Positions 9,498 to 17,314 of a stretch of 42,247 nt of DNA are shown in pieces. Under the pieces are notes generated by a model. That model had not been told where the DNA came from and made no database searches. It worked only from the letters and a program-made list of their open reading frames with translations. Origin of the DNA: Pseudomonadota bacterium (GTDB taxonomy: Bacteria; Myxococcota_A; UBA796; SXON01); contig JAUXTN010000059.1 in the NCBI GenBank assembly GCA_030684355.1, positions 1 to 42,247 on the forward strand. The letters are read 5' to 3'. The stretch's first letter is position 1. The number at the start of each line of letters is the position of its first letter. Made by a program: the position numbers and the translations under genes.

Positions 9498-10388
9498 ATG
9501 AACGACCTCACGGATCCGGGTGAGCTGCTGGCCTTCTCGGACGCTCGTGCGGAACAGGCCCCGCTCGACCTGTCGGCGCTGACGCGCCCGGAGCTGGAGG
9601 TCGCCGAGGCCCATCTCGACGCGGCCATCGCCGCGATCAAGCAGATCCTCGCGCTGATCCCGGCGGGCACCGACGCGGTCCCACCGTCGGCCTTTATGAC
9701 CCCGCGCGGCCGGGAGATTCACGCCCGCGACCCGACGCGCTTCGAGCGAACCTCACTCGTCTCGCGTCGCGATCGCCTGAAGGCGGCGACGTACAAGATC
9801 ATCCGACGCGCAGGAGAGCTGGCGGATCCGGCGTTCCACGCGCGGAACAAGGCGCTCGGCGACCTTCTGCTGGCCGGGCTCAACACCCCCGAGGACCCCG
9901 ACCACCGCGCCCGGCGCGAGGCGCACGAGCGCAAGCAGGAGTTGCTGGGGCAGGTCTACTACGTGCAGATCGGGAAGCGGCCGCGGGTGGCGCGATCGCT
10001 CGCGGAGATCGAGCTCGCCACCGAACTGTCGCCGTGCCCGTCGTGCCGTCAGGCGGCGCTGCGCGGGATCACGGTGACGGGGGCGGGGACCGCATGGACC
10101 GCGCACGCCGTCTGTGGCGCCTGTGGCAGCCCTGCGGCGCTCCGATACAGCACGAAGGCCGATCTGGCGACGGGCGCGCCGGACGAGCTCGGGCCCGGGC
10201 CCTCCTTCCAGATCATGAAGGCGGAGTTCCTCGCCGAGCTCGAGCGGGTGCGCCCCGACATGGTGCTCGACAGCGCGGCGCGGGCGCGCGCCCGACTCTG
10301 CCTGGCGGAGCTGAGCAAGCTCACCGTCGATCCGGCGTGCACGGCCTTCGAGCAGCAGCTCGCCGCGCTCAGGGCCAGGCGAGGCTGA
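9498..10388 (+). CDS. Hypothetical protein with a C4 zinc ribbon
   Basis: A 296-aa protein of unknown function, apparently cytoplasmic (no signal or TM segment). The N-terminal half is helical and charged (PELEVAEAHLDAAIAAIKQIL; RRDRLKAATYKIIRRAGE). The centre has a zinc ribbon, CPSC (about residues 179-182) followed about 28 residues later by CGAC. The rest is helical with many Arg and Leu. The ATG at 9498 is the start from which the composition looks like protein; upstream open frame is antisense to the dehydrogenase. The next gene starts one base after its stop, so they form a two-gene operon. No family recognised. Confidence 0.75.
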   Translation: MNDLTDPGELLAFSDARAEQAPLDLSALTRPELEVAEAHLDAAIAAIKQILALIPAGTDAVPPSAFMTPRGREIHARDPTRFERTSLVSRRDRLKAATYKIIRRAGELADPAFHARNKALGDLLLAGLNTPEDPDHRARREAHERKQELLGQVYYVQIGKRPRVARSLAEIELATELSPCPSCRQAALRGITVTGAGTAWTAHAVCGACGSPAALRYSTKADLATGAPDELGPGPSFQIMKAEFLAELERVRPDMVLDSAARARARLCLAELSKLTVDPACTAFEQQLAALRARRG

Positions 10389-10389
10389 C

Positions 10390-11166
10390 GTGAGTGCCTT
10401 CGCGCGCGTGCTCGCGGCGCCGGGCTCGGAGGCCGCCCGACACGCCCTGCTCCACGAATGGAAGTCCGCGGGCGATCCGCGGGCCGTGTTGCTCGAGGAC
10501 CAACTGGCGCTCCGTGCGCACCGCCTCGGTGGATCGCTCGGGTCGCCCGAGGCCCAGGCGCTGTATCGCAGGGTCAACCTCGGCGTGGCGCGGGCCAGCC
10601 GGCCGCTGCCGCGCGAGCTCGCCGGCCTGGTGACCGGCGTGGAGTACAGGCGCGGGCTGGTCGCCGGCGTGACGCTGCCCGGCGAACGGTTCGCGACGGT
10701 GGCACCCACGCTGTTCGCCGTTGCACCGGTGCAGCACGTGACCTTCACCGCGCCGCTGGGCGACGTCGCGCAGCTGTTCGCGACCCCAGCGTTCGAGCGG
10801 CTCGTCTCGTTGAACATGCACGGGCTCGGGGCGGCGTTCGGCGACGCGGGGGCGGTGGCGATCGCGGGCAGCCCGTACGTCGCCGGGCTGCGCTGGCTCG
10901 CGCTCACCGACGACGACATCGGGGAGGCCGGCGTCGAGGCGCTCGCGGCGTCGCCTTACCTGACGACGCTGCGGTACCTCTCGCTGGCAGGCAATCGTGT
11001 CGACCCGACGCCCTACGCGTCCGAGTACGAGGGTGTGAACACCACCGGGCGTCCGCCGCTCGCCGTAGCGCTCGAGCAGCGTCACGGGCCGCGCCCCTGG
11101 CTGATGGAGCCCGCCGACGCGGACTCCTGGCCACCGGAGCGTGATGATCTGGCGATCACCACCTGA
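10390..11166 (+). CDS. Leucine-rich-repeat protein with TIGR02996-like N-terminus
   Basis: A 258-aa protein of unknown function. The first 40 residues (FARVLAAPGSEAARHALLHEWKSAGDPRAVLLEDQLALR) fit the pattern of the TIGR02996 repeat-companion domain common in myxobacterial and planctomycete repeat proteins. Later segments look like degenerate ribonuclease-inhibitor-type LRRs (LRWLALTDDDIGEAGVEALA; LRYLSLAGNRVD, about residues 175-215). It starts at GTG one base after the preceding stop, so it is probably co-translated with the zinc-ribbon protein. The C-terminus is short and polar. The LRR/TIGR02996 assignment is by eye; the role is likely protein-protein interaction. Confidence 0.75.
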   Translation: MSAFARVLAAPGSEAARHALLHEWKSAGDPRAVLLEDQLALRAHRLGGSLGSPEAQALYRRVNLGVARASRPLPRELAGLVTGVEYRRGLVAGVTLPGERFATVAPTLFAVAPVQHVTFTAPLGDVAQLFATPAFERLVSLNMHGLGAAFGDAGAVAIAGSPYVAGLRWLALTDDDIGEAGVEALAASPYLTTLRYLSLAGNRVDPTPYASEYEGVNTTGRPPLAVALEQRHGPRPWLMEPADADSWPPERDDLAITT

Positions 11167-11235
11167 GGTGAGCGAGGATCAGGTCGTGCTCTTTGGTAGC
11201 TCGTGCGGCGGCTTCATTGCCCTCGAGCTCCGCCG

Positions 11236-11964
11236 CTACTCGTCCTTCACTTCGATGATGCTCCCCGTGTACCGCAGGAACGTGAGCATCGCTGGGCCTT
11301 CGGCGAGCGTACGCAGACGGGCATTGCGCGTGTTCGCCTGCAGGGTGCGTCCGTCCGCGAGGTCCACGTCGAGGATGTCGGTGGCCTCCTCACCATGCCC
11401 CTGCCTGGCGACGACGATGCGCCGCACGGCGGTGACGGTCACCTGTTCGCGACGGAGGCCGCCGAGCAGGTCCGCCAGCGCCGGCAACCCGAAGGCGACG
11501 GGGAACAGGGTGCCGACCACCGCGAACAGCAGGGCGTAGAGCGCCGCCGGTCCCCTGATGTACCTGAGCAACGGCAGCGCACCGATCAGGGGGAGGACGA
11601 CGCACACGAGCACCTTGCTGCCGAGGATGGTGCGCCAGTTGTCCCCCGTCAGGGTCGTCATGTTCGCGATGATGTACAGGATGAGTGGCGAGCACGGGAT
11701 GCAGGCCACCCAGAGGAACACCAGCCGGTCCAGGGGGTGGGGGGACAGCGGCTGCTTCGCCAGGTCCGCGGCATGCCGATCGAGCAGCGGGCTGTCCATG
11801 CGGGGGAGGAAGTGCACGCCGGCGGCCAGCAGGAGCAGGAGCGCGGTGAAGCCGATCGCGAACCCATCGACGCGGCCGGCCTTCATCCAGAAGAGCCCCG
11901 GGATGACGACAGCGATGAGCACCATCTGCGGCCAGAAGGGAAGTTCTTTCACGGGCGGCGTCAT
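11236..11964 (-). CDS. Hypothetical integral membrane protein
   Basis: A 242-aa protein with about five hydrophobic segments (roughly residues 11-25, 33-55, 83-105, 115-135 and 140-165), then a soluble C-terminal domain of about 75 residues rich in beta-like sequence (TVTAVRRIVV...DILDVDLADGRTLQANTRN), facing cytoplasm or periplasm. No recognised family. The ATG at 11964 is followed by MTPPVKELPFWPQ, a normal short cytoplasmic lead into TM1. It is convergent with the LRR gene (69 bp between ends) and stands alone on its strand, 190 bp from the left end of the mobile element. Confidence 0.75.
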   Translation of the reverse strand: MTPPVKELPFWPQMVLIAVVIPGLFWMKAGRVDGFAIGFTALLLLLAAGVHFLPRMDSPLLDRHAADLAKQPLSPHPLDRLVFLWVACIPCSPLILYIIANMTTLTGDNWRTILGSKVLVCVVLPLIGALPLLRYIRGPAALYALLFAVVGTLFPVAFGLPALADLLGGLRREQVTVTAVRRIVVARQGHGEEATDILDVDLADGRTLQANTRNARLRTLAEGPAMLTFLRYTGSIIEVKDE

Positions 11965-12117
11965 GGGTGGTGATGGCTCGGCGTCATCTGGTACTTAGTG
12001 GGTACCAAGGCTTCCTGGGCAGTGCGACGACATGGACGCCGCCGTGTACCCGGGCGCGGCGACGGGGCGGCTGGTGGCCTACGAGACGTACGTGGCCCCG
12101 CGTCCCCGGACGCAGAA

Positions 12118-12156
12118 ACGCCCGCCGGGATTTCTCCGCGGCGGGCGTTGCTTTTT
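12118..12156. terminator. Bidirectional-looking intrinsic terminator left of the element
   Basis: A 10-bp perfect stem (acgcccgccg at 12118-12127 with cggcgggcgt at 12139-12148), 11-nt loop, followed on the plus strand by a T-run (12152-12156) and on the minus strand by TTTCTG. It lies just beyond the displaced 3' end of tRNA-Thr, so it is most likely the original terminator of that tRNA before integration. Confidence 0.75.
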
Positions 12157-12210
12157 ATCTGATGGAGCCGAAGATCGGACTTGAACCGACGACCTGCTGA
12201 TTACGAATCA
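12154..12210. repeat. attL: displaced tRNA-Thr 3' fragment
   Basis: 57 bp identical to 18131-18187. It holds the minus-strand 3' half of tRNA-Thr from the anticodon stem to CCA, then diverges at 12211. It lacks a D-arm and acceptor 5' strand, so it is not a functional tRNA. Confidence 0.92.
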
Positions 12211-12243
12211 CACGATCACGCGTTGACCGGCTGATACTGGGTG

Positions 12244-12273
12244 TTGACAGCGCCCATCGAATACAGTTACTAT
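12244..12273 (+). promoter_or_regulatory. Candidate integrase promoter
   Basis: TTGACA (12244-12249), 18-bp spacer, TACTAT (12268-12273). The -35 is a perfect sigma-70 hexamer. Transcription would start near 12280 and pass through the six GTACGACCG repeats before the integrase ATG at 12399, so integrase bound there could repress its own gene. Hexamers are seen; function is inferred. Confidence 0.55.
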
Positions 12274-12295
12274 GGGGATATAAGCGTTGACGAGC

Positions 12296-12375
12296 GTACG
12301 ACCGAGGTTGACCCCGCGGTACGACCGGTGTACGACCGCGCCGCGCCGTACGACCGCGGTACGACCGTACGACCG
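12296..12375 (+). repeat. Six direct GTACGACCG repeats, probable integrase arm sites
   Basis: Copies begin at 12296, 12319, 12330, 12348, 12359 and 12367, all in the same orientation. Two pairs are spaced exactly 11 bp apart. Two further copies lie at the opposite end of the element (18049 and 18060), again 11 bp apart. Position inside both attachment ends fits arm-type binding sites of a tyrosine integrase; replication iterons are the alternative. Confidence 0.7.
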
Positions 12376-12398
12376 AGCCCCCCGCAGCGAGGAACCCC

Positions 12399-13604
12399 AT
12401 GAAGGCCCACATCACGAAGCGCACCGTAGACGCTCTCAAGGTCCCCGAAGGTGCCGACCGCGCGAAGCTGTACGACGACACCCTGACCGGCTTCGGCGTC
12501 ACCGCGTGGGCCAGCGGCAAGAGGGTGTTCTTCATCGAGTACGGCGGGCGGGGCCAGCAGCGCCGCATGACGCTCGGCGAGTACGGACCCCTGACCGTCG
12601 ACGCCGCCCGCACGATGGCGCAGATCAAGCTCGGTGAGTTCGTGCAAGGTGTCGATCCCCTTGCCGCTCGGGAGGAGCGCGCGGGTATGCCGACGTTCAG
12701 CAAGTGGCGTGACGACTACCTGGAGGGCGTCCGGCGCCGCAAGAAGCAGCCGCGCCATGACGAGCACTACCTGGCCGCGGAGCACGCCGACCGGAAGCAC
12801 GCCCGGAAGCGCAAGCCGGATGAGGCGCCGCACCCGATCGCCACCGTCGCCGCACGGTGGGCCCGCAAGCCCCTCGATCAGATCAGCCGTGCGGATGTCG
12901 AGACTGGGATGCTCGCGGTAGCGGAGCGCGGTCACACGTCGGCCAACCGCTGGCTGGCGGCGGTTCGCGCCTGCTTCGAGCATGCGGTTGAAACCAAGGT
13001 CATTCGCGAGAATCCCGCCATGGGGATCAAGCCGTACCGCGAGGCGCCCCCGCGGGCCCGCGTCCTGACCGATGACGAGTTCGGGCGCGTCGTCGCGGCG
13101 TTCGACGCGTTGCCGGATCCGTTCGTGCGGGCGGCGTTCGTCCTGCTCATGGACACCGGCGCCCGTAAGTCCGAAGTCCTGGGGGCCCGCTGGGACGACT
13201 TCGACCTGGACGGCGGCTTGTGGCGGATCCCCTCTCCCAAGGCCGGCCGGCCGCAGACGATCCCCCTCTCGGAAAGCACCGTGGCCTACCTCGGCACCGT
13301 GGATCGGATCGGCCCCTGGTTCAGCCCCGGGCGTGACGCCACGAAGCACCGCGGGGACCTCCGGCGGGCCTGGGACACCGTGCGGGAGGAGGCGGCGCTC
13401 GTGGGCGTCACGATCCACGACCTGCGGCGCACGTTCGGCCTGCACGTTGCCAAGCGGGCGGGGCTTCACATCGCGTCGAAGCTCCTCCGACACTCGGACA
13501 TCCGCGTCACCGAGCGTGTGTATGCGCCGCTCGGGATGGACGACCTGCGCACCGCGGTCACGGGCATGCAGGGGGCGCGGTTGAAGCTGATCGAGGCGAA
13601 GTAG
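12399..13604 (+). CDS. Tyrosine recombinase (integrase) of the tRNA-Thr element
   Basis: Site-specific recombinase of 401 aa that would insert and excise the element at tRNA-Thr. The N-terminal 85 residues are a DUF4102-type arm-binding domain (ITKRTVDALKV, LYDDTLTGFGVTAWASGKRVFFIEY). A long charged, Lys/Arg-rich linker (about 90-150) precedes the core-binding domain. The catalytic domain has the full set: Arg256 (TGARKSEVLGARW), His340-x2-Arg343 (HDLRR), His365 (LLRHSD) and nucleophile Tyr375 (VTERVYAPL). ATG at 12399 follows a purine-rich SD (agcgagga). It reads inward from attL behind a strong promoter and six repeats, the usual arrangement for tRNA-targeting elements. It appears intact. 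Confidence 0.95.
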   Translation: MKAHITKRTVDALKVPEGADRAKLYDDTLTGFGVTAWASGKRVFFIEYGGRGQQRRMTLGEYGPLTVDAARTMAQIKLGEFVQGVDPLAAREERAGMPTFSKWRDDYLEGVRRRKKQPRHDEHYLAAEHADRKHARKRKPDEAPHPIATVAARWARKPLDQISRADVETGMLAVAERGHTSANRWLAAVRACFEHAVETKVIRENPAMGIKPYREAPPRARVLTDDEFGRVVAAFDALPDPFVRAAFVLLMDTGARKSEVLGARWDDFDLDGGLWRIPSPKAGRPQTIPLSESTVAYLGTVDRIGPWFSPGRDATKHRGDLRRAWDTVREEAALVGVTIHDLRRTFGLHVAKRAGLHIASKLLRHSDIRVTERVYAPLGMDDLRTAVTGMQGARLKLIEAK

Positions 13605-13673
13605 CGGGCAGGCTTCGCGCGCGTGGCCGGGCCTGTCTACTTGCACGCTCCTCCCGCCTTGGAGCATCACTTT

Positions 13674-13701
13674 TTGGACAGTGGCGCGCGCGTGGTAGCC
13701 T
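13674..13701 (+). promoter_or_regulatory. Weak candidate promoter of the small membrane-protein gene
   Basis: TTGGAC (13674-13679), 16-bp spacer, TAGCCT (13696-13701). It lies 45 bp upstream of the ATG at 13746. The -10 has the TAG form seen at other promoters in this window. Low confidence. Confidence 0.3.
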
Positions 13702-13745
13702 TCGGAAGCCCGGGATCCTCCCCCTCCCGCCGCGCCACGGGCGAC

Positions 13746-13946
13746 ATGCATCAAGATCCGGTAGACCCCCTCTCCCTCGTCGCATGGGTCGCCATCATGG
13801 GTTTCGCGCTCTACGGCTACTTTGTCGCAAACGAGCGAACGAACGGACGCCTTGAGTACCTCGGAAAAGCCGTGTTTGGTTTAGCAATATTGCTGTTCCT
13901 CGCGCGACTTGCCTATGCCTTTGTCCGACATCGCTTCGGGGGGTAG
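13746..13946 (+). CDS. Small two-helix membrane protein in the element
   Basis: A 66-aa protein, MHQDPVDPLS then two hydrophobic helices (about residues 9-27 and 39-60) separated by a polar turn containing NERTNGR, ending in a basic tail (RHRFGG). No known family. It lies between the integrase and the repeat-rich block. The region is visibly less GC-rich than the surroundings (for example gtttagcaatattgctgttc), which fits foreign origin. An in-frame GTG at 13623 would add 41 unconvincing residues; the ATG gives a clean N-terminus. It could be a holin-like or cargo protein; nothing in the sequence decides this. Confidence 0.55.
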   Translation: MHQDPVDPLSLVAWVAIMGFALYGYFVANERTNGRLEYLGKAVFGLAILLFLARLAYAFVRHRFGG

Positions 13947-14443
13947 CGAGAGCATCGTGAGCCTCGAAAGCGCGTTGAGGGTCTCCGCGCGCGGAGGCGT
14001 CAGGTCTCAGGGTGACCCCGCGGCGCCTCGCGCGCGCAAGGCGTCAGGAAAGCCAACAAAAGGGTCTCGCGCGCGCGCGCGATCGCTGCGACTCCCGAAA
14101 CACGGTGCCGGCGGAAAGTCGCCGCTTCCCGCCAGCCCGCGGATGTCCCTCGCGCGCGTGAGGCGTCAGAAACCGGACCCTTCCGGCGACGCATCGGGTA
14201 GCATGCGGGAATCGATCCTCCCCTCATATTCGGATTGTGCAGGCTACCGTTTCCATGAGCTCGGTAGGATGGGGACGATTCCGATCGCTGGCCCGACAAG
14301 GGTGTTCGTCCTGTGATTCTCGCTCCACGCGGAGAATAGAGATCATCCTCCCCATGCTACCCCCAGCAATTGTTCGGCGTTGATAAGGCTTGACTTCGGG
14401 TAGGATGGCCCAAACCGGATCCTCCCGGATCCTCCCCATCCGG
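13947..14443. other. Repeat-rich non-coding block of the element (candidate origin)
   Basis: About 500 bp without a credible gene. Three direct copies of CGCGCGC(N2-3)AGGCGTCAG lie at 13986-14004, 14029-14048 and 14151-14170, and a perfect palindrome ctccgcgcgcggag at 13983. A second motif, GGTAG(G/C)ATG, occurs at about 14196, 14263 and 14398 on plus and inverted at 14344-14362 (catcctccccatgctaccc). Near 14418 cggatcctcc is directly repeated. It sits at the 3' ends of two convergent genes and beside the replication protein gene, so a replication origin or other cis site is plausible. Confidence 0.5.
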
Positions 14444-16273
14444 TCACTGGATCGGGGCTTCGTCGGCGAACACGCAGGTGTCGCACACCAGGAACCCGTC
14501 GCCGTTCTTCCGCCGGCCCCGCGAGCCGCACGTGAGGCACGGGCCGTAGACCGGATCGGCCTTGACGTACCACGCGACCGCGTTGTGTTTCTTGTCGGGA
14601 GCTTTGAGCACCTGATACCGGCCGACCTTCCGTCCGCACCAACCACGGAGCGAGCATCCAAGCACGGACGAGTCCAGTTTCGTACCTTTGAAAGCGAAGT
14701 CTGCCAGCGATTCACGGAGGAGCTTGCTCTCATCGCTGATATCCTTCTCATTGAGGAGCACCGCCACCTCCGCGGAGGTCATCGGCCTTTCGCCGAAGCA
14801 CCCCTGCCACGCGGCGAGCGCGCCGGCCCACTCCAGCACCCGCACATCCGCATCCGACTCGTCAGCCCCGACGTAGGGGTCTACGGCGCCCGCCCAAACC
14901 AACGCACCGCGGATCAGGTCGCTCCACCCCTTGAAAGCGCCGAATTGCTTGGCAAGCGCTTGTTTCGGTTGCCCCGCAATGAGGTAGGCGCGGAGGATCG
15001 TCAATGCGGCGCCGAGATAGCGCGCTCGGTTGGCGCGAACGTGGCCTGTAAGGTCGGGATACTTGAATCCGCTCCGGTGTTCGGGGTGCGGATGGTCCGT
15101 GTACAATTCAGACACGATGACCCGCGACGCCATATCCCCTCGGTAGCGCATGCCGTTACCGCTCGCTATGAGGAACGCCCGCATTTCACCAACATGCAAG
15201 GTGTTACCGCCCATGATCCGATCCGCCACCCCCGCGCCGTCGTTGGTGGTCACCGCGTCGAGCGCTGCCCCTCCAAACTTGTCCGCCACGTTGTCAAACA
15301 ACGCGACAGCGGTTCCAGCCATTGACAGCGTCGTCATCACCTTTCGCATTTCAGCGTCGCTCGCGCTGTAGATCATACGGGGGATCCCCCGTCCAAGCGC
15401 GATTATCCCAATCACGTCCAGTTTGAGCGTCTTTCCCGTCTTCGGCGTCGCCGCGTTCGACAGTCCGACAGGGCGCGACCCACTGATCAGATTCCCGCCC
15501 ACTATCGTGAGGATCATCGAGAGCGCCGCGGAGCGGTCGGCCTCGGTGCGGAAAGGGAAGTCCGCGAACGGCTCCTTCAACGTCGTGAGCGCCGCCCGGG
15601 CATCCTCGGGGGTCGTCCCGGTCCTCACGGTCAGCGCGGGCGGTAGCTCCAGGTAGACGCCCGTAGCCGCGTCGTAGCCAGACGAGTCAACGACGGAACC
15701 GTCCCGGCGCAGCATTGGGGTTGTGACGATCCCTTCGAGCCGACGGAGCGGCAGCACGACGGCAGGGTCAAGCAACGCGTCGATAACCTCTTTCGGCGGG
15801 TTGCATGGTACCTCCTCGACTCTCCCGCGCCGTTCCTTGAGCCGATAGAAGGTGGCCGCGTCGCTCAACACGGGCGCAAGTCCGCCCCGCCCGATCTCGC
15901 GGATGCTGGGGGCTGGCGGTGCGTCGCCCGGCCTGGCGTCGAGCGGCGGGGCACCGTTCCGGACCACTCGCACGATTCGGCCGCCTCGCTGGTAGATGTC
16001 CAGCGCAGCCTGCCCCGCGCGCAGCGCCACCAGCGTCTCGCGCAGCGCCTCCGCGGTGTGTGTGCCGACCAGCACCCGCGGCAACGTGCTGCGATCCGGC
16101 CGGCTCGCGTGGTTGGGCCCCGGAGCCCGAGCCGGCTGAAGCCCCGGCATGGCAGGAGCGGGTTCCGGCTCGAACCTCGCGTCGCGCGGCGCGTCCTCGT
16201 CGCTGGGCGCAGGGACCCAGTCCCAAAGGTCGTCGAATGGGCCGCGGGCCGCGGTGCCATGATCTGTGGGCAT
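14444..16273 (-). CDS. Phage-type AAA+ replication protein with C-terminal zinc ribbon
   Basis: A 609-aa protein of the phage/island ATPase family usually annotated as primase/helicase-like. The N-terminal 60 residues are disordered and Pro-rich. The ATPase core has a P-loop ATPKTGKT (about 275-282, first Gly replaced by Ala), a Walker B-like AVALFDN (Asp327), a conserved DRIMGG, and an Arg-finger candidate in MASRVI (Arg384). The helical segment ALTILRAYLIAGQP and FKGWSDLIRGALVWAG follow, as in phage relatives. The C-terminus has a zinc ribbon: Cys579-x2-Cys582 and Cys597-x2-Cys600. There is no primase active site, so it is probably the helicase half only. A good SD (AAGGTGA) precedes the ATG at 16273. 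It lies downstream of the excisionase gene on the same strand. Confidence 0.78.
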   Translation of the reverse strand: MPTDHGTAARGPFDDLWDWVPAPSDEDAPRDARFEPEPAPAMPGLQPARAPGPNHASRPDRSTLPRVLVGTHTAEALRETLVALRAGQAALDIYQRGGRIVRVVRNGAPPLDARPGDAPPAPSIREIGRGGLAPVLSDAATFYRLKERRGRVEEVPCNPPKEVIDALLDPAVVLPLRRLEGIVTTPMLRRDGSVVDSSGYDAATGVYLELPPALTVRTGTTPEDARAALTTLKEPFADFPFRTEADRSAALSMILTIVGGNLISGSRPVGLSNAATPKTGKTLKLDVIGIIALGRGIPRMIYSASDAEMRKVMTTLSMAGTAVALFDNVADKFGGAALDAVTTNDGAGVADRIMGGNTLHVGEMRAFLIASGNGMRYRGDMASRVIVSELYTDHPHPEHRSGFKYPDLTGHVRANRARYLGAALTILRAYLIAGQPKQALAKQFGAFKGWSDLIRGALVWAGAVDPYVGADESDADVRVLEWAGALAAWQGCFGERPMTSAEVAVLLNEKDISDESKLLRESLADFAFKGTKLDSSVLGCSLRGWCGRKVGRYQVLKAPDKKHNAVAWYVKADPVYGPCLTCGSRGRRKNGDGFLVCDTCVFADEAPIQ

Positions 16274-16324
16274 TCAATCACCTTTGGATGCTGCGCCCGC
16301 TCCCGGGCAATGGCCCATTTCTGG

Positions 16325-16552
16325 TCAGGAGCGGGCGGCCGCCTCGCTGGCTGTGCTGGTGAACCGGCGCGTTGCCAGCCACGCGTCGATATCCGCCAAT
16401 TTGTACCCCACGCGCCCGCCAATCCGAAAATATGCTGGTCCAACACCAGTAATGCGCCACTTACGCAAGGTCTGTGGCTTCAATCCCAGGTGGGCGGCGG
16501 CGTCCACGCTTAGGAGCATCGCGACGGGGGCGACGGGGGCAGGGGCAGGCAT
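16325..16552 (-). CDS. AlpA/excisionase-like helix-turn-helix protein
   Basis: A small DNA-binding protein (75 aa) of the MerR/AlpA HTH_17 type. The core is LLSVDAAAHLGLKPQTLRKWR, then the wing YFRIGGRVGYKLADIDAWLA, matching Xis/AlpA proteins that direct excision or activate integrase in integrative elements. ATG at 16552 was chosen because GGAG lies eight bases upstream; a GTG at 16636 would add 28 Pro-rich residues with no SD. It is 51 bp upstream of the replication gene on the same strand, so excision and replication functions are probably co-transcribed. The short Thr/Ala-rich tail is unremarkable. Confidence 0.82.
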   Translation of the reverse strand: MPAPAPVAPVAMLLSVDAAAHLGLKPQTLRKWRITGVGPAYFRIGGRVGYKLADIDAWLATRRFTSTASEAAARS

Positions 16553-16972
16553 GGGCGCATCTCCGGACTTCGCGACCACCCCGGGGCGTGGCGGCCGCAG
16601 AACGTCACTCGATGGCAAATCATACCCGGCGGACACCCGTGCGTCTACACCCGTCTTACGACGTCAACACACATATTATCGGGCTATTACCTTGCTTTCA
16701 TTCTTGGGAAGAAGAACGAGACCGCGATTGCAAGACCACCTCCGCGCTGTCTCTCCGGCAATGGGTCGGTTCGAGCGCGGGGGTTGCCAAGTCGAACGGT
16801 GACGCGCCCGTACGCGCCTCCACGGGCGGCGTCGCGTCTGGCCGTTCATTCGGCGACGCCGACTGGCCCGGCCCTCGCCTCGCGTCGCCGGCCCCAGGCA
16901 CCGAGGGGGCGGACATGGCGTGAGCCTCACCGCAATGGGCCCCTGGGACGCGTCTGCTGCGCCCCGGGCGCG
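16553..16972. other. 420-bp gap between excisionase and XRE genes
   Basis: No convincing gene: the open frames here have no SD or family features. An A+T-richer stretch at about 16655-16715 (acacacatattatcgggcta) stands out from the GC-rich flanks and is the likeliest site of the minus-strand promoter for the excisionase/replication operon. I could not define clean -35/-10 hexamers. Confidence 0.4.
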
Positions 16973-17314
16973 CTACCGGTCCAACACCCGAAGAAGCATG
17001 CGGACCAGCGCCCGCTCCTCCTCCGTGCGCTTCCTGTACGCCGCGAGGAGGGCAGCCTCGTCATCGCTCACGCTGTCCGGGTGAGCGGCGAACACGAACA
17101 GCTCGGAGAGGGGCACGTGGAGGGCCCCCGCCAGCGATGCGGCGGTTGAGATCGTGGGGGAAAGGGCGCCCGTCTCGAAGAGGCTGATGGTAGCGGGCTT
17201 CATCTTCAAGAGATCCGCCAGCTTCGCCTGCGTGAGCCCGGCCGCCTCGCGCAACGTTCGGAGACGGTCACCGAGTCGTCGTAGAAGGTCGGGATCCTGG
17301 GGATGGCGCGCCAT
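16973..17314 (-). CDS. XRE-family helix-turn-helix regulator
   Basis: A 113-aa Cro/C1-type regulator. The HTH lies near residues 12-65: LGDRLRTLREAAGLTQAKLADLLKMKPATISLFETGALSPTISTAASLAGALHV is typical of phage and island repressors. The C-terminal 45 residues are acidic and helical (SDDEAALLAAYRKRTEEERALVRMLLRVL), a likely dimerisation segment. ATG at 17314 was preferred to a TTG at 17347. It is divergent from the membrane-protein gene at 17477 and upstream of the excisionase/replication genes, so it is probably the lysogeny-like repressor of the element. Confidence 0.87.
   Translation of the reverse strand: MARHPQDPDLLRRLGDRLRTLREAAGLTQAKLADLLKMKPATISLFETGALSPTISTAASLAGALHVPLSELFVFAAHPDSVSDDEAALLAAYRKRTEEERALVRMLLRVLDR

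Noticed and set aside
11967..12200. 77-codon plus frame running into attL
   Set aside because: It reads through a terminator hairpin and the tRNA remnant; composition is not protein-like.
12163..12210. Second tRNA-Thr gene
   Set aside because: Only the 3' part is present; no D-arm or 5' acceptor strand follows, so it is the att remnant.
12296..12375. CRISPR-like or satellite repeat
   Set aside because: The unit is only 9 bp with irregular spacing of 8-23 bp, and matching copies occur at the other element end; protein binding sites explain it better.
13909..14316. 135-codon plus frame in the repeat block
   Set aside because: Ser/Arg/Ala low complexity produced by the repeats, no SD, overlaps the end of the small membrane-protein gene.
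16676..16930. 84-codon minus frame between the excisionase and XRE genes
   Set aside because: Arg/Pro-rich, no SD, no family features; two frames overlap here with equal quality, as expected in GC-rich non-coding DNA.
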